DNA of 64,000 bases, from assembly GCA_964352025.1 (NCBI GenBank), contig CAYGPZ010000001.1, positions 629,864 through 693,863 of the forward strand. Reading direction: 5' to 3'. This document shows, in pieces, positions 49,895-58,649 of the stretch. The notes below the pieces were generated by a model. The model was not told the DNA's origin. It worked only from the letters and a program-made list of their open reading frames with translations, and ran no database searches. A program made the position numbers and the translations under genes. This stretch comes from Hirschia sp964352025 (lineage in GTDB: Bacteria; Pseudomonadota; Alphaproteobacteria; Caulobacterales; Hyphomonadaceae). Each line of letters begins with the position of its first letter. The first letter of the stretch is position 1.

Positions 49895-52852
49895 TTAATC
49901 TAATTTCGGGCGCTGAGGCTCAGGAACTGGGATACCATCAGTGTCTAATTCAACGATCGGATACCCGAGATCTTTTAGCTCATCTTCAATTTCGGCTTTG
50001 TCGCCCATGACCACCATGATCATTTCATCAAGGTTTAAATGTTTGGCGGCCAGACCATCGATTTCTTCTTTGGTTATACCTTCAAGAATGGCTTTTTGCG
50101 TATCGGTAAAGCCATCAGGAAGGCGATAGGTGATGATGCGGGATAAGAAGCCAAGTTTATCAAATGGCGTTTCGTATTTCAGTGCATCGCGTTGGCCAAT
50201 CGCTGACTTCGTGAAGGCTAATTCATCTTCGGTAATTCCATTTGCTGCAAATGATTTTATCTCATTGGTAAACTGAACAATGGAATCGGCTGTGGCATCG
50301 GTACGAACACCTGCTGATGCGGTGAATGTACCTGTCACATCCGAACCTGAAAAGCCTGATCTTGCGCCATATGTATAGCCCTTGTCTTCGCGTAAGTTCA
50401 GGTTTATCCGGCTATTAAACGCGCCACCTAGCGGATAGTTCATTATGCGTGCGCGGTAATATTCGCCTGATGCATCATAAGGCAATGAACGTTTACCGAT
50501 CCTGATTTCTGACTGGGCAGCACCTTCTTTGTCGATAAGGTAAAGCGTACCAGCATCGATTTCAGGGAAGGGTTCTAGAGCAGATAATTGAGCGGGATAT
50601 CCAGCCCAATCGTTTAATGTATCTAACTTTGTTTCAAGCTCTTCTTGTGTCAGGTCACTAACCGCAATGATCGATGCATCGCCCGCCCGATAATAGCTTT
50701 TATAGAATGTGCTTACATCAGTAAGTGTGAGCGAGTTAATTGTCTCCGTCGTTCCTTGGCTTGAGTAAGCGGACGGATTGTTGTGTCCGAAAGTCAGCAA
50801 AGAAAATACTCCGCTAGCAATTGCAGCAGGCTGAGTCTTCTGGTGTTCAATAGCTTGAAGAGTTTGCTCTTTTATGCGTTTGAAATCATCTGGATCGAAT
50901 TTGGGTTGAAGTAGGCGTTCTTTGACGATTGCCAAGGTCTCATCCAAGTTTTCAGTCAAAGAATGAACGGTGATGTTTGTAAACCGTTTGCCGCTTCCAA
51001 TGCTGATACTGGAGCCTAGTTTGGCAAGGCGGTTTGATAATTCTTCATTCGTAGATGAATGGGTCGCTTCACCTAGCATAGCAGACGTTAAAGCTGCCAG
51101 CCCCAATTGTTCCAGAGTTTCTTGTCGACTGCCGGCTTCGAACTGAATTTGAATTGCCGTTGTCGGTGTTTCTTCGTTGATCGCCCCTAAAATATTGACG
51201 CCATTTGTCATGCTGGACTTCCAGATATCAGGAAGTTTTACCGCAGGATTGAAGTTTGCCGCACTTGGTTTGATTGAACGATCAAAATCATCGGTCGCAT
51301 AACGCAATTCGAGTTCTGCATCATCAGATGCTTCTGGAATATCGCGCTCATACATTGTCCAGCTATCTGGTGCAGTAATCGTGTCACCCTGTCCTTTAGG
51401 AACGACCGACATGATCACCGCAGGTTTGTCTTTGATGTATTGATTGTACACACGCATCACATCTTCTTTGGTGACGTTTGAGTATCTCGCAATATCATCT
51501 TGTGTGTAGTTGGGCGATCCAGTGAACGTTTCATAGAAAGCGAGCTGTGAAACTTTTCCAGATACACTTTCCAGATTATAGATCATGCCCGAAACAATAC
51601 CGGCTTTCACGCGTTCAATATCATCGTCCTCGACGCCGCGTGTTTCAAATTCGGCAACAGAGTCGCGAAGAATGCGTTCTAGATCGGTTAGGGATGTTCC
51701 CGATGCTGGGTTGGGGAGGGCACTCAGCGTGAAGGTACAATTTAGTTCGCGACATCCATGTCCAGCACTTGCTTGTACGGCAAGACCTTCTTTCACAAGG
51801 TTTTTGTAAAGAAGTGATGTGCGTCCTTCGCCCATGATGGACATTAAAACATCCAGCGGCGCTTCATCAGGGTGGCGTGCATATACTGTTGGCATAGCCA
51901 TGAAAACGAGTGGAAGCGCAATATTGTCTTCCATCGAGATATAGCGATCAGCTTCGAGTGTGACTGGCGTATATTCCGGCGCTTCAACCTCTGGTCCTCT
52001 AGGGATAGATCCAAAATATTTGGCAATCCATTCTAGTGTTTGGGTCTTATCTATGTCGCCACCAATCGTCAGCGTCGCATTGTTTGGTCCATACCAGCGC
52101 AAGAAGAATTTCTTGAGATCATCCAGATTGGCGCGGTTTAAATCTTCAATATAACCAATAGTTTGCCATGAATATGGATGACCTTCTGGAAATAGCGCTT
52201 CGCTCATTCTTTCCCAGACAAGTCCGTATGGGCGGTTATCATAATTCTGGCCGCGTTCGTTTTTGACGGTTTCGCGTTGGTTTTCAAATTTCTCTTCGGT
52301 AACTGCATCAAGGAAGAAACCCATGCGGTCAGCTTCCAACCATAGGATTTTCTCTAACTGGTTGGATGGGATGGTTTCATAATAGTTTGTGCGGTCTGAA
52401 TTGGTTGTGCCGTTTAGCGTTCCACCTGCTTCGGAAATCGTTTTGAAATGCTCTTCATCTGCGACATTTTCAGATCCCTGAAACATCATGTGCTCAAAGA
52501 AATGCGCAAATCCTGATTTGCCGACTTCTTCGCGCGCCGAACCAACATGGTAGGTAATATCAGTGTGGATGAGGGGATCAGATTTATCTTCATGCAGCAC
52601 GATGGTTAGGCCATTGGGCATTTCATATTTGCTGTATGGAATACCGGTTTCACCATTTGCTGGTGCGTAAGTTTCGATTAGTTTTATGTCACCCGGGAGA
52701 GGCGCAATAATTGTTTCAGCAACACTCGCATCAGTGTCCTTTGAAGAGGTCGATGTAACCTCTTTGGGTGACGTGTCTTTTATGAACGGTAATGTCGCAC
52801 ATGCAGATACGCTGAGTAAAAGAGCGGCCATTAACGAGGTGCGAACAATCAT
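49895..52852 (-). CDS. M16-family zinc metalloprotease (two-half, pitrilysin/PqqL type), lipoprotein
   Basis: This 985-residue protein has a lipobox (LSVSAC, Cys18) and an N-terminal M16 catalytic domain with the inverse zinc motif HFFEH at His117, Glu120 and His121, followed by the ENQRETVKNERGQNYDN segment with the third ligand. A second, non-catalytic M16-type half occupies about 530-985. It resembles the large insulinase-like PqqL group of bacterial periplasmic peptidases. It probably degrades peptides in the periplasm or at the outer membrane. The start has AGGGGA six bases upstream. Confidence 0.93.
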   Translation of the reverse strand: MIVRTSLMAALLLSVSACATLPFIKDTSPKEVTSTSSKDTDASVAETIIAPLPGDIKLIETYAPANGETGIPYSKYEMPNGLTIVLHEDKSDPLIHTDITYHVGSAREEVGKSGFAHFFEHMMFQGSENVADEEHFKTISEAGGTLNGTTNSDRTNYYETIPSNQLEKILWLEADRMGFFLDAVTEEKFENQRETVKNERGQNYDNRPYGLVWERMSEALFPEGHPYSWQTIGYIEDLNRANLDDLKKFFLRWYGPNNATLTIGGDIDKTQTLEWIAKYFGSIPRGPEVEAPEYTPVTLEADRYISMEDNIALPLVFMAMPTVYARHPDEAPLDVLMSIMGEGRTSLLYKNLVKEGLAVQASAGHGCRELNCTFTLSALPNPASGTSLTDLERILRDSVAEFETRGVEDDDIERVKAGIVSGMIYNLESVSGKVSQLAFYETFTGSPNYTQDDIARYSNVTKEDVMRVYNQYIKDKPAVIMSVVPKGQGDTITAPDSWTMYERDIPEASDDAELELRYATDDFDRSIKPSAANFNPAVKLPDIWKSSMTNGVNILGAINEETPTTAIQIQFEAGSRQETLEQLGLAALTSAMLGEATHSSTNEELSNRLAKLGSSISIGSGKRFTNITVHSLTENLDETLAIVKERLLQPKFDPDDFKRIKEQTLQAIEHQKTQPAAIASGVFSLLTFGHNNPSAYSSQGTTETINSLTLTDVSTFYKSYYRAGDASIIAVSDLTQEELETKLDTLNDWAGYPAQLSALEPFPEIDAGTLYLIDKEGAAQSEIRIGKRSLPYDASGEYYRARIMNYPLGGAFNSRINLNLREDKGYTYGARSGFSGSDVTGTFTASAGVRTDATADSIVQFTNEIKSFAANGITEDELAFTKSAIGQRDALKYETPFDKLGFLSRIITYRLPDGFTDTQKAILEGITKEEIDGLAAKHLNLDEMIMVVMGDKAEIEDELKDLGYPIVELDTDGIPVPEPQRPKLD

Positions 52853-52940
52853 AGGAATCCCCTGAGCAATTATGTGTTTTGCAATATGTTAAATGGTTAA
52901 GTGGCCAAACTATGATTTGCAACCAGATTTTAAATAGAAA

Positions 52941-52974
52941 ATCCCCGTTTCACCGCAATGTGTGAAACGGGGAT
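52941..52974 (-). terminator. intrinsic terminator after the PhoH gene
   Basis: ATCCCCGTTTCAC pairs with GTGAAACGGGGAT (13 pairs) around eight bases. On the - strand TTTTCTATTT follows. It lies 23 bases beyond the PhoH stop. Confidence 0.8.
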
Positions 52975-52996
52975 GATGGTGTGAAGGAAATCTATT

Positions 52997-53830
52997 TTAT
53001 AAAGTCGTTAGCATTTTTGCGACGAGAGGGTGACGCACGACGTCTTCCTTCGCCAATCGTATGATGGATATATCTTCCATGCCTTCGAGTTTTTCAGCCG
53101 CTGGTCCAAGGCCTGATAATTCAGGTAGTAGATCTGACTGCGCAGGATCTCCGGTGACGATCATGGAGGAGTTCCAGCCAAGGCGTGTGAGCAACATTTT
53201 GATCTGCATATAGGTACAGTTCTGTGCCTCATCGATGACCACAAAAGCGTTATTCAATGTCCGCCCTCGCATGAATGCGACAGGCGCTATTTCTATCAGC
53301 CCTTCAGCCATCATGGACTTGAGTGATTTGGCTGGGAGCCGATCTGACAAAGCATCATAGAGCGGACGAAGGTAGGGGGCTAATTTGTCTTCCATGTCAC
53401 CAGGTAGGAAGCCGATGTTTTCACCGGCATCGACAGCAGGACGACATAGAACGATGCGTCCGACACGGCCTGCTTTTAGGGCTTCAACGGCTTTTGCAAT
53501 CGCCAAGTATGTCTTACCAGTACCTGCTGGGCCAAGTGCCATAACCAGATTGTCTTTATCTATGGCTTCCATGAATTTTGCCTGCCCGTCTGAGCGAGGT
53601 GTGATGTTTTTTACAAAACGCTGTTCGCGTGTGTGATGTGTGTGACCGGAAGGAGCCTCATTACTATTGTGATGATGTTTGGAAGACTTCTTTTTGTGTT
53701 TGGGGTGATCATCCGTTGGGTCCCATTTCCGTTCCAAAAAATCGATTTCTGGGCTGTGACCTGCATCCTCAAAATAGTCACTTGCGTCAAACTCTGCACG
53801 TAGACGGCGGACATTGGATCGCTTAGCCAT
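52997..53830 (-). CDS. PhoH-family ATPase
   Basis: This 277-residue ATPase has Walker A GPAGTGKT at 100-107 and Walker B in AFVVIDEAQN, plus the PhoH pattern GRIVLCRPAVDAGENIGFLPGD. An N-terminal segment has a His/Lys-rich linker (residues about 43-66) that could bind metal or RNA. The common PhoH partners miaB and ybeY are not adjacent; this looks like the shorter, second type of PhoH. A structured leader with an attenuator-like terminator lies 43-200 bases upstream, so expression is probably controlled in the 5' untranslated region. AGGAGA precedes the ATG. Confidence 0.9.
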   Translation of the reverse strand: MAKRSNVRRLRAEFDASDYFEDAGHSPEIDFLERKWDPTDDHPKHKKKSSKHHHNSNEAPSGHTHHTREQRFVKNITPRSDGQAKFMEAIDKDNLVMALGPAGTGKTYLAIAKAVEALKAGRVGRIVLCRPAVDAGENIGFLPGDMEDKLAPYLRPLYDALSDRLPAKSLKSMMAEGLIEIAPVAFMRGRTLNNAFVVIDEAQNCTYMQIKMLLTRLGWNSSMIVTGDPAQSDLLPELSGLGPAAEKLEGMEDISIIRLAKEDVVRHPLVAKMLTTL

Positions 53831-53872
53831 GATTTTCTCCTATGGAACTGGCAAAAATGGATAGTGCCGGAC

Positions 53873-53908
53873 AGAAAAAAGCCGCAGGGCCAAAAGGCTC
53901 TACGGCTT
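53873..53908 (-). terminator. attenuator-like terminator in the PhoH leader
   Basis: On the - strand AAGCCGTAGAGCC pairs with GGCCCTGCGGCTT (one G-U and one A-C mismatch) around TTTT, followed by six Ts. It lies 43 bases upstream of the PhoH start, inside its transcript. Confidence 0.7.
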
Positions 53909-53967
53909 GGGTGAAAACGTGTGGGGTGAAAGAAGAGCCACCATGGAAAGGCAGGGGCGTCATTCTT

Positions 53968-53989
53968 CCGGTAGGATAATGTCTACCGG
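53968..53989 (-). promoter_or_regulatory. upstream hairpin of the PhoH leader
   Basis: CCGGTAG and CTACCGG pair perfectly around an eight-base loop. The 5' arm on the transcript includes the last sense codon and stop codon of the short leader frame at 53983-54030. Confidence 0.6.
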
Positions 53990-54030
53990 GAGGAGGCACT
54001 TGATGGGGAGATAATAACTCTCGCACGCAA
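53983..54030 (-). CDS. possible 15-residue leader peptide, Ser-rich
   Basis: A short frame starting with TTG at 54030 reads MRARVIISPSSASSR and stops at TAG. AAGGA lies four bases upstream. Five of 15 residues are serine. The stop codon overlaps the hairpin at 53968-53989, so ribosome position could control the terminator at 53873-53908. This is inferred; no known leader family was recognised. Confidence 0.35.
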   Translation of the reverse strand: MRARVIISPSSASSR

Positions 54031-54196
54031 CCAATCCTTCAAACTGAACTCGCATCGTTGCTTCGAATTGTATTATTTCGAATCACGATAACGAATCATA
54101 CTCATATTAACCTACACCCAAGTTACCATCTTCCTAATGACAAATGTGTGTCTAAACGGGTAGCATTGCGTTAACCAATGAAAGAGGCCCAAAAAA

Positions 54197-54727
54197 ATGG
54201 CAGTTTATAGTCTTGATGGAAAAGAACCGACCATAGACAAAAGCGCATGGATCGCAGATTCAGCTGAGGTGATTGGTCATGTTGAATTAGATGCGAATGC
54301 GAGCGTGTGGTTTAATGCGGTAGTTCGCGGGGATAATGACCCTATCCTGATAGGCGAAAATTCTAATGTTCAAGATGGAACAGTCCTACACACTGACATA
54401 GGATCTCCCCTAAAAATCGGAAAAAATGTTACAATTGGACATATTGCCATGCTTCACGGGTGTGAAATTGGAGATAATTCACTCATCGGAATTGGGGCAA
54501 CGATACTCAATAATGCGCGTATTGGACGAAACTGTATCATCGGGGCGCACGCACTAATTCCTGAAGGAAAAGAAATTCCAGACAATTCATTGGTCATGGG
54601 AGCGCCCGGGAAAGTCGTAAAAGAAGTATCGCCCGAGTTGGCACAAGCTTTAACAGCATCTGCCATGCATTATGTGGACAATGCAAAACGTTATCGGAAC
54701 GGTTTGGTAAAGCTAAAAGAAGACTAG
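54197..54727 (+). CDS. gamma-carbonic-anhydrase-like hexapeptide-repeat protein
   Basis: This 176-residue left-handed beta-helix protein (repeats such as IGENSNVQDGTVLH, IGKNVTIGHIAMLHG, IGDNSLIGIGATILN) has His residues in VLHTD, IGHIAM and LHGCE, the usual metal-binding pattern of the gamma-CA/PaaY/YrdA group. Activity as a carbonic anhydrase or acyltransferase-like enzyme is possible but not shown by sequence alone. AGAGG lies nine to ten bases before the ATG. It converges on the GYF_2-like gene, whose stop is one base beyond its own. Confidence 0.88.
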   Translation: MAVYSLDGKEPTIDKSAWIADSAEVIGHVELDANASVWFNAVVRGDNDPILIGENSNVQDGTVLHTDIGSPLKIGKNVTIGHIAMLHGCEIGDNSLIGIGATILNNARIGRNCIIGAHALIPEGKEIPDNSLVMGAPGKVVKEVSPELAQALTASAMHYVDNAKRYRNGLVKLKED

Positions 54728-54728
54728 A

Positions 54729-55304
54729 CTATTCTTCGAGGTCACAATCCCAAACGCTTCTCACGGCTACGTCGGGTTCAGCACCCAAATTGAACCAGGC
54801 GAGTCGTCCTGTAGAGGCGTTGGCAATGACAAATTGCTCGTCCTTGCCCATCACCGCAGACAATTTATTGCGTAATTGTGGGAGAGATATTTTCGATCTC
54901 AACACCCACATGTCGCTGCCTGCGCGTGCAAATTTTCCTGCTTGGTTTAAGGCCTGCTCGAATACATGTAAGTCGGTCAGAATGCGGCCACTAATAAAGT
55001 AGTTACTGACTTCTGGCGCTTGTTGGTCTGTATTACTTTGTTCAGAAGGAGCGCGAGCAACATTTTCTGTGTTGCCGTTGAAATTCCAACGAATATTCGG
55101 GTGTTCGTCGGCGCGATAAAATTCCTGATCGGAACCACAGGCCAAAAAGGTGTGCGCATTTACGCGGCCTTCTCGTAGAAATTCGATTAGTCGCGTTCTG
55201 GGGTAGGGGCCATATACTGTGCCATCTACTTGTACGCGCCATTGTACACGTTTGATCTGGTCACTTGATTGCGACGTTGATTGCTGGCTTGAGGTTTGCG
55301 ACAT
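54729..55304 (-). CDS. GYF_2-like domain protein
   Basis: This 191-residue protein has an N-terminal Gln/Ser-rich tail (residues 1-17) and a GYF_2-like domain (about 18-75: WRVQVDGTVYGPYPRTRLIEFLREGRVNAHTF). A second domain (about 100-185: VFEQALNQAGKFARAGSDMWVLRSKISLPQLRNKLSAVMGKDEQFVIANASTG, in pieces) I do not recognise. It lies 33 bases downstream of the PilZ gene in the same direction, so it may be part of a c-di-GMP-related unit. The function is unknown. Confidence 0.6.
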   Translation of the reverse strand: MSQTSSQQSTSQSSDQIKRVQWRVQVDGTVYGPYPRTRLIEFLREGRVNAHTFLACGSDQEFYRADEHPNIRWNFNGNTENVARAPSEQSNTDQQAPEVSNYFISGRILTDLHVFEQALNQAGKFARAGSDMWVLRSKISLPQLRNKLSAVMGKDEQFVIANASTGRLAWFNLGAEPDVAVRSVWDCDLEE

Positions 55305-55337
55305 GGAATTTGAACCCTGATGAAGGTGAAGAGCTAG

Positions 55338-55931
55338 CTAGGATTGGCCGGATTGAATAAATTCGACGGCAAATCCATCGTTGACATACCTAGCGCAACG
55401 ACCTGCTTTACGACCGATTTGTACACGCGTTCCAATTTCTGGCCGAGGGCCAGTTGTGCGAAGCGCGACGCCCAATAGTGAGATGTCGATTACGCTGCAC
55501 TGTGCAACGACGCCAGACTCGTAAGTCGCAACCAATTTTTCGGATGATGCGCGCCGTAACGATTTACGGTCATCCTCCAAACCAAGGCTGTTCTTATTCA
55601 CCAACCATGTGAGTTGATCTACGAAACGATCTAGTTTTTGAGGAACAAATTTGACACTGACGGCAAAGCCATCTTCAGTTTTGCGAGCTGCTTTTCCTGC
55701 AAGACGACCTAGCTGATCGATATAAACAATAATTTGTTCGCCGATCTGGAACTCTTCATTTGTTCTAAGCGAGACACCGCCACCGCCTAGGTCAACGGTT
55801 ACGGCTTCAAATTCGTGTCCGCCAGTCCATAGGCAGCGCGCTTTTGTTTCGTGAATGACGCGTCTGTATTTGCGGCGATCTTTGGGCGCGACATTACGGA
55901 CTAATAGCCTTTTTGTAGATATGTCTGACAT
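55338..55931 (-). CDS. tandem PilZ-domain protein (c-di-GMP binding)
   Basis: This 197-residue protein has two PilZ-like domains in a row. Domain 1 (about 18-100) has RRKYRR (RxxxR) and DLGGGG. Domain 2 (about 122-195) has RKSLR (RxxxR) and DISLLG (DxSxxG). Both carry the residues used to bind c-di-GMP, so the protein could bind two dimers or act as a signal sensor. It precedes the GYF_2-like gene. No diguanylate cyclase is nearby. A surface attachment link is plausible, as holdfast genes occur later in the window. Confidence 0.83.
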   Translation of the reverse strand: MSDISTKRLLVRNVAPKDRRKYRRVIHETKARCLWTGGHEFEAVTVDLGGGGVSLRTNEEFQIGEQIIVYIDQLGRLAGKAARKTEDGFAVSVKFVPQKLDRFVDQLTWLVNKNSLGLEDDRKSLRRASSEKLVATYESGVVAQCSVIDISLLGVALRTTGPRPEIGTRVQIGRKAGRCARYVNDGFAVEFIQSGQS

Positions 55932-56091
55932 AAAAATTCCAACACGATCAATTCATTTCCAGTTCATTATATCGTATTGAAAGTTCACAAAGGGTTTCCA
56001 AAAATGTTTTGTTAACCACGTAATATGTTTTTGCTGGGGTGTTTAGCAGGAATGACCACACCCCTGCGGCAACCAATTTTAAGAAAAGTCT

Positions 56092-56643
56092 CTATTTAAC
56101 AAGACGTAATCCGGGCTTTTGAATCGTATGGCGAGGTGGGAACAAACCCGTTATATTGTGTCGCCAAATTGGACGCCCTTTTAAAATTTTCTCGTCTTCA
56201 AGTGTTTGATACAAACATAAAACACGTGGACGGTCTGATTTATCTGCGTCCAATGGAGAGAAGGAAATTTCGATGTCGATTGCTTTGCCATCAAGCGTTT
56301 CTGCTTTGGCCTGCAATAAAGAGGGATTGCCGGTCTGTAGAGCTGTTTCAATCGCTGTTTTTGCAACCATTTTGTCGGTTGTGTTCCACAAAGATAGAAA
56401 ATTATGCTCCACAAGTTCTCGTCCGAACAGGTTTTGAATTCCTGTGCCGACCATTCTGAGTGAATAATCTTCTATGTCCGTCCGTTGGACAATAAACAAG
56501 CGACCGACGACGTCTGGATAGTCTTGGGCCATAGGACCGTCGACAATTTGATTGTCTCCCCAAGACAATCTTTTCCAGGCTTCGATGATTGCCTTCGTAT
56601 TTGGATGTGCTTTTAGCTCTATCATCTTCTCTGTTCTCTGCAT
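56092..56643 (-). CDS. PAS_5-type PAS-domain protein
   Basis: This protein of about 183 residues (start at ATG 56643 or 56625) resembles the PAS_5 group: MIELKAHPNTKAIIEAWKRL, VGRLFIVQRTDIEDYSLRMVG, LFGRELVEHNFLSLW and GKAIDIEISFSPL. It is all PAS domain with no output domain. The reading frame remains open to 56895, but that would overlap the opposite-strand gene's start at 56831, so the shorter form is preferred. The sensed ligand and partner are unknown. Confidence 0.75.
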   Translation of the reverse strand: MQRTEKMIELKAHPNTKAIIEAWKRLSWGDNQIVDGPMAQDYPDVVGRLFIVQRTDIEDYSLRMVGTGIQNLFGRELVEHNFLSLWNTTDKMVAKTAIETALQTGNPSLLQAKAETLDGKAIDIEISFSPLDADKSDRPRVLCLYQTLEDEKILKGRPIWRHNITGLFPPRHTIQKPGLRLVK

Positions 56644-56830
56644 TTTTTCGGGCAAAAAACCCGTTTGAGAACAATATCGCAAAGACTGGGCCAATTTTTG
56701 TAACACAATATTTCCTATTTTCGGGTCAGAATTGGTCACCTTCAACTGATTGGAGAAATGCAGTGCACCTAACTGAAGAATTTGGGCATTTAAATTGCAT
56801 GAGTAGGTTGAAGTTTCGAGGAGTTTCTTT

Positions 56831-57736
56831 ATGGCCGTCTCAACTAGACACAAGACATACCGCGCAGCATTGTTGGCAAGTACGTTTGGACTCATACTTG
56901 TAGGTGGGAATGCGTTGGCTCAGTCAGGTTCACCTCCAGTGGTTAGAACCGGCCCAATGCCAGGTGGAAGCAATTGTTGTGATTTACCTGAACATCAAGT
57001 TGTAAAGGTTCCGGGAGTACGCGCGCCAGGAGCAAGTGTTATTGTAGGGGCAGGCGATGCAGGGCGCGGTTACGCGACTTACCTGCGCCAAGAGCAGTCT
57101 CATCATGCCGGCGTATATTATTATAATAAAGGATATGGAGCAGAAGTCGCACCATATGAATCAAGTGTTCTCAATAATTTGCGCGTCGAAGGTGAAAATC
57201 AGCTCGTGACAGAAGTTGTGACCGAGCAGGTTCCTGTTACTGAAGATTATTGTGCGCCTGCTGAAGTTACAGTTATGGAACAGCCGGTTCAGGCGGTCTG
57301 TATAGATGATCGCGGTGCTCCACACCCAGCATCTCAAGTATTTAGTGATGAACGTATCTCTCATTCCTATAATGGAGAGGTTTTCCGTTGTATGGCGGGT
57401 ACATCCATGCAGGTGACTGTTGGTTCATTTGCAAACAATGATGCTGTTTTTGACGGCGGACGTACTTTCTCTTGTAAGAAAGGGGAGTCACTGACGCACT
57501 CTGTTGGTGGAAATCTGTCTTGTGCACCCGAAGCGCCTCAGCGTAACTGTAATGAGCGTTCATTATTGCGCCGTTATGGGCCGGGTATCAAAACAATCAA
57601 AGCGAAAACGCCTGCGTGTATTCCTACTCAACGTACTGTGATGAAGGAAGTCAGCCGCGAAGTTCAGATTGAGAAACCAATCTCAAGTTCAGGACGCATC
57701 GTTCTTGATGGTGGAGTTGGTCAGAACGTCTACTAA
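56831..57736 (+). CDS. exported Cys-containing protein of unknown function
   Basis: This 301-residue protein has a signal peptide ending near GNALAQSG and a GAGGAG ribosome-binding site. It has multiple Cys, including the pairs NCCDLPE and RNCNERSLL, and CMAGTSMQVTVGSF and CKKGESLTHSVGG, each starting a similar strand pattern (an internal duplication near residues 190 and 215). The segment TEVVTEQVPVTEDYC recalls the T-E-Q repeats of the 11579-12550 protein. It ends with a Gly/Ser tail. It looks like an envelope or surface protein with disulfide bonds. I do not recognise a family. Confidence 0.7.
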   Translation: MAVSTRHKTYRAALLASTFGLILVGGNALAQSGSPPVVRTGPMPGGSNCCDLPEHQVVKVPGVRAPGASVIVGAGDAGRGYATYLRQEQSHHAGVYYYNKGYGAEVAPYESSVLNNLRVEGENQLVTEVVTEQVPVTEDYCAPAEVTVMEQPVQAVCIDDRGAPHPASQVFSDERISHSYNGEVFRCMAGTSMQVTVGSFANNDAVFDGGRTFSCKKGESLTHSVGGNLSCAPEAPQRNCNERSLLRRYGPGIKTIKAKTPACIPTQRTVMKEVSREVQIEKPISSSGRIVLDGGVGQNVY

Positions 57737-57871
57737 ACCGGACACTTACGGCACTACCAGCAATTAGCTAAAACGAAGTCAAACTTGACCTCACTTATTC
57801 TGTAAGTGGGGTGGGGCTGTTTGTGCGCTGATGCGCTCAAGACAGTTTTTCCATGCACGAGTAGAGGTCCG

Positions 57872-58540
57872 TTAGTGTTTATCTGACGTCACCAATGAGT
57901 CTGCTCTATCTAATCCATCAAGTATAAGATCGAGTACAAAGAGAAACTCATCACATTCTTCAGTTTCATCTAGATGTGCGCGGACATGGTCGGCAAGGTA
58001 AGGATAATTCTTACCTAAACCACTCAGAAATCCTTCCACTGTTGCAGCAAATTCTGGTTCAAGGACTTTCTGGTAACCGATTTGCTGCTGCGAAAACCCA
58101 ACTATATGCATGGTGATGGCGTGATACCCGCGATAAATTATCGCCGAGCTAAGGCCTGCAACAGTCAATAATTCCAAGATTGAATCCATATATTTTGTGC
58201 GATTGAGGCCGGGCATACGCCAGCTCCATTCGCCGACTGCCCAGTGATGCTTTAGCAGCGCTTTGTTGGCAGATCGCGCCGATGCCCTCATTGCGGCCTT
58301 CCAGTTCCCTTCAAACTTAGGGAGATCAATTTTCCCAACCACCAAATCGAGCATTTCTGTAAGGAGTTCTTCCTTATTGGCGACGTGATTATAGAGAGAC
58401 ATCGCCCCGCAATTCAGTTCCTGCGCAATTTTTCGCATGGTCAATGCTTCCACACCGTGGGTGTCAGCAAAGTTGATCGCGACGTCTAAAATGCGTTGTC
58501 GATCCAAAAAGTTTCGGGAACCTGAGGGTTTTGAATTCAT
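57872..58540 (-). CDS. TetR-family transcriptional repressor
   Basis: This 222-residue protein starts at the ATG at 58540 (MNSKPSGSRNFLDRQRIL), with GAGAAGA six to seven bases upstream. The N-terminal helix-turn-helix (about 15-60: ILDVAINFADTHGVEALTMRKIAQELNCGAMSLYNHVANKEEL, in pieces) is typical of TetR. The C-terminal ligand domain is of the TetR_C type. It is divergent from the oxidoreductase gene and is flanked by two identical-type operators at 58577 and 58610, so it should repress both. The inducer is unknown. Confidence 0.92.
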   Translation of the reverse strand: MNSKPSGSRNFLDRQRILDVAINFADTHGVEALTMRKIAQELNCGAMSLYNHVANKEELLTEMLDLVVGKIDLPKFEGNWKAAMRASARSANKALLKHHWAVGEWSWRMPGLNRTKYMDSILELLTVAGLSSAIIYRGYHAITMHIVGFSQQQIGYQKVLEPEFAATVEGFLSGLGKNYPYLADHVRAHLDETEECDEFLFVLDLILDGLDRADSLVTSDKH

Positions 58541-58576
58541 GGGTCTTCTCAATTTGGTCAACCTAGAATTGACTTT

Positions 58577-58622
58577 CGTACATTGTACGTCTAATAAACT
58601 AAGCGTCAACGTACGTTGTACG
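58577..58622. promoter_or_regulatory. double TetR operator CGTACRTTGTACG
   Basis: Two 13-base near-palindromes, CGTACATTGTACG (58577-58589) and CGTACGTTGTACG (58610-58622), differ at one base and are 33 bases apart start to start, about three helical turns. They lie between the divergent TetR and oxidoreductase genes. Confidence 0.85.
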
Positions 58623-58649
58623 TAAGTATCACTAGCGGAGTAGAGCCTC

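Larger units (their letters stand above)
53831..54196. other. 366-base region with structured leader upstream of PhoH and upstream of gamma-CA gene
   Basis: The left part (53831-54030) is the untranslated leader of the PhoH gene, described separately. The right part (about 54031-54196) is AT-rich and should hold the divergent promoters. No complete conventional gene was found besides the short leader peptide frame. Confidence 0.6.

Noticed and set aside
53823..54026. A 67-codon reverse open frame across the PhoH leader
   Set aside because: It starts with TTG without a placed ribosome-binding site, runs through the attenuator-like hairpins and ends in the PhoH start region. The structures explain the sequence better.
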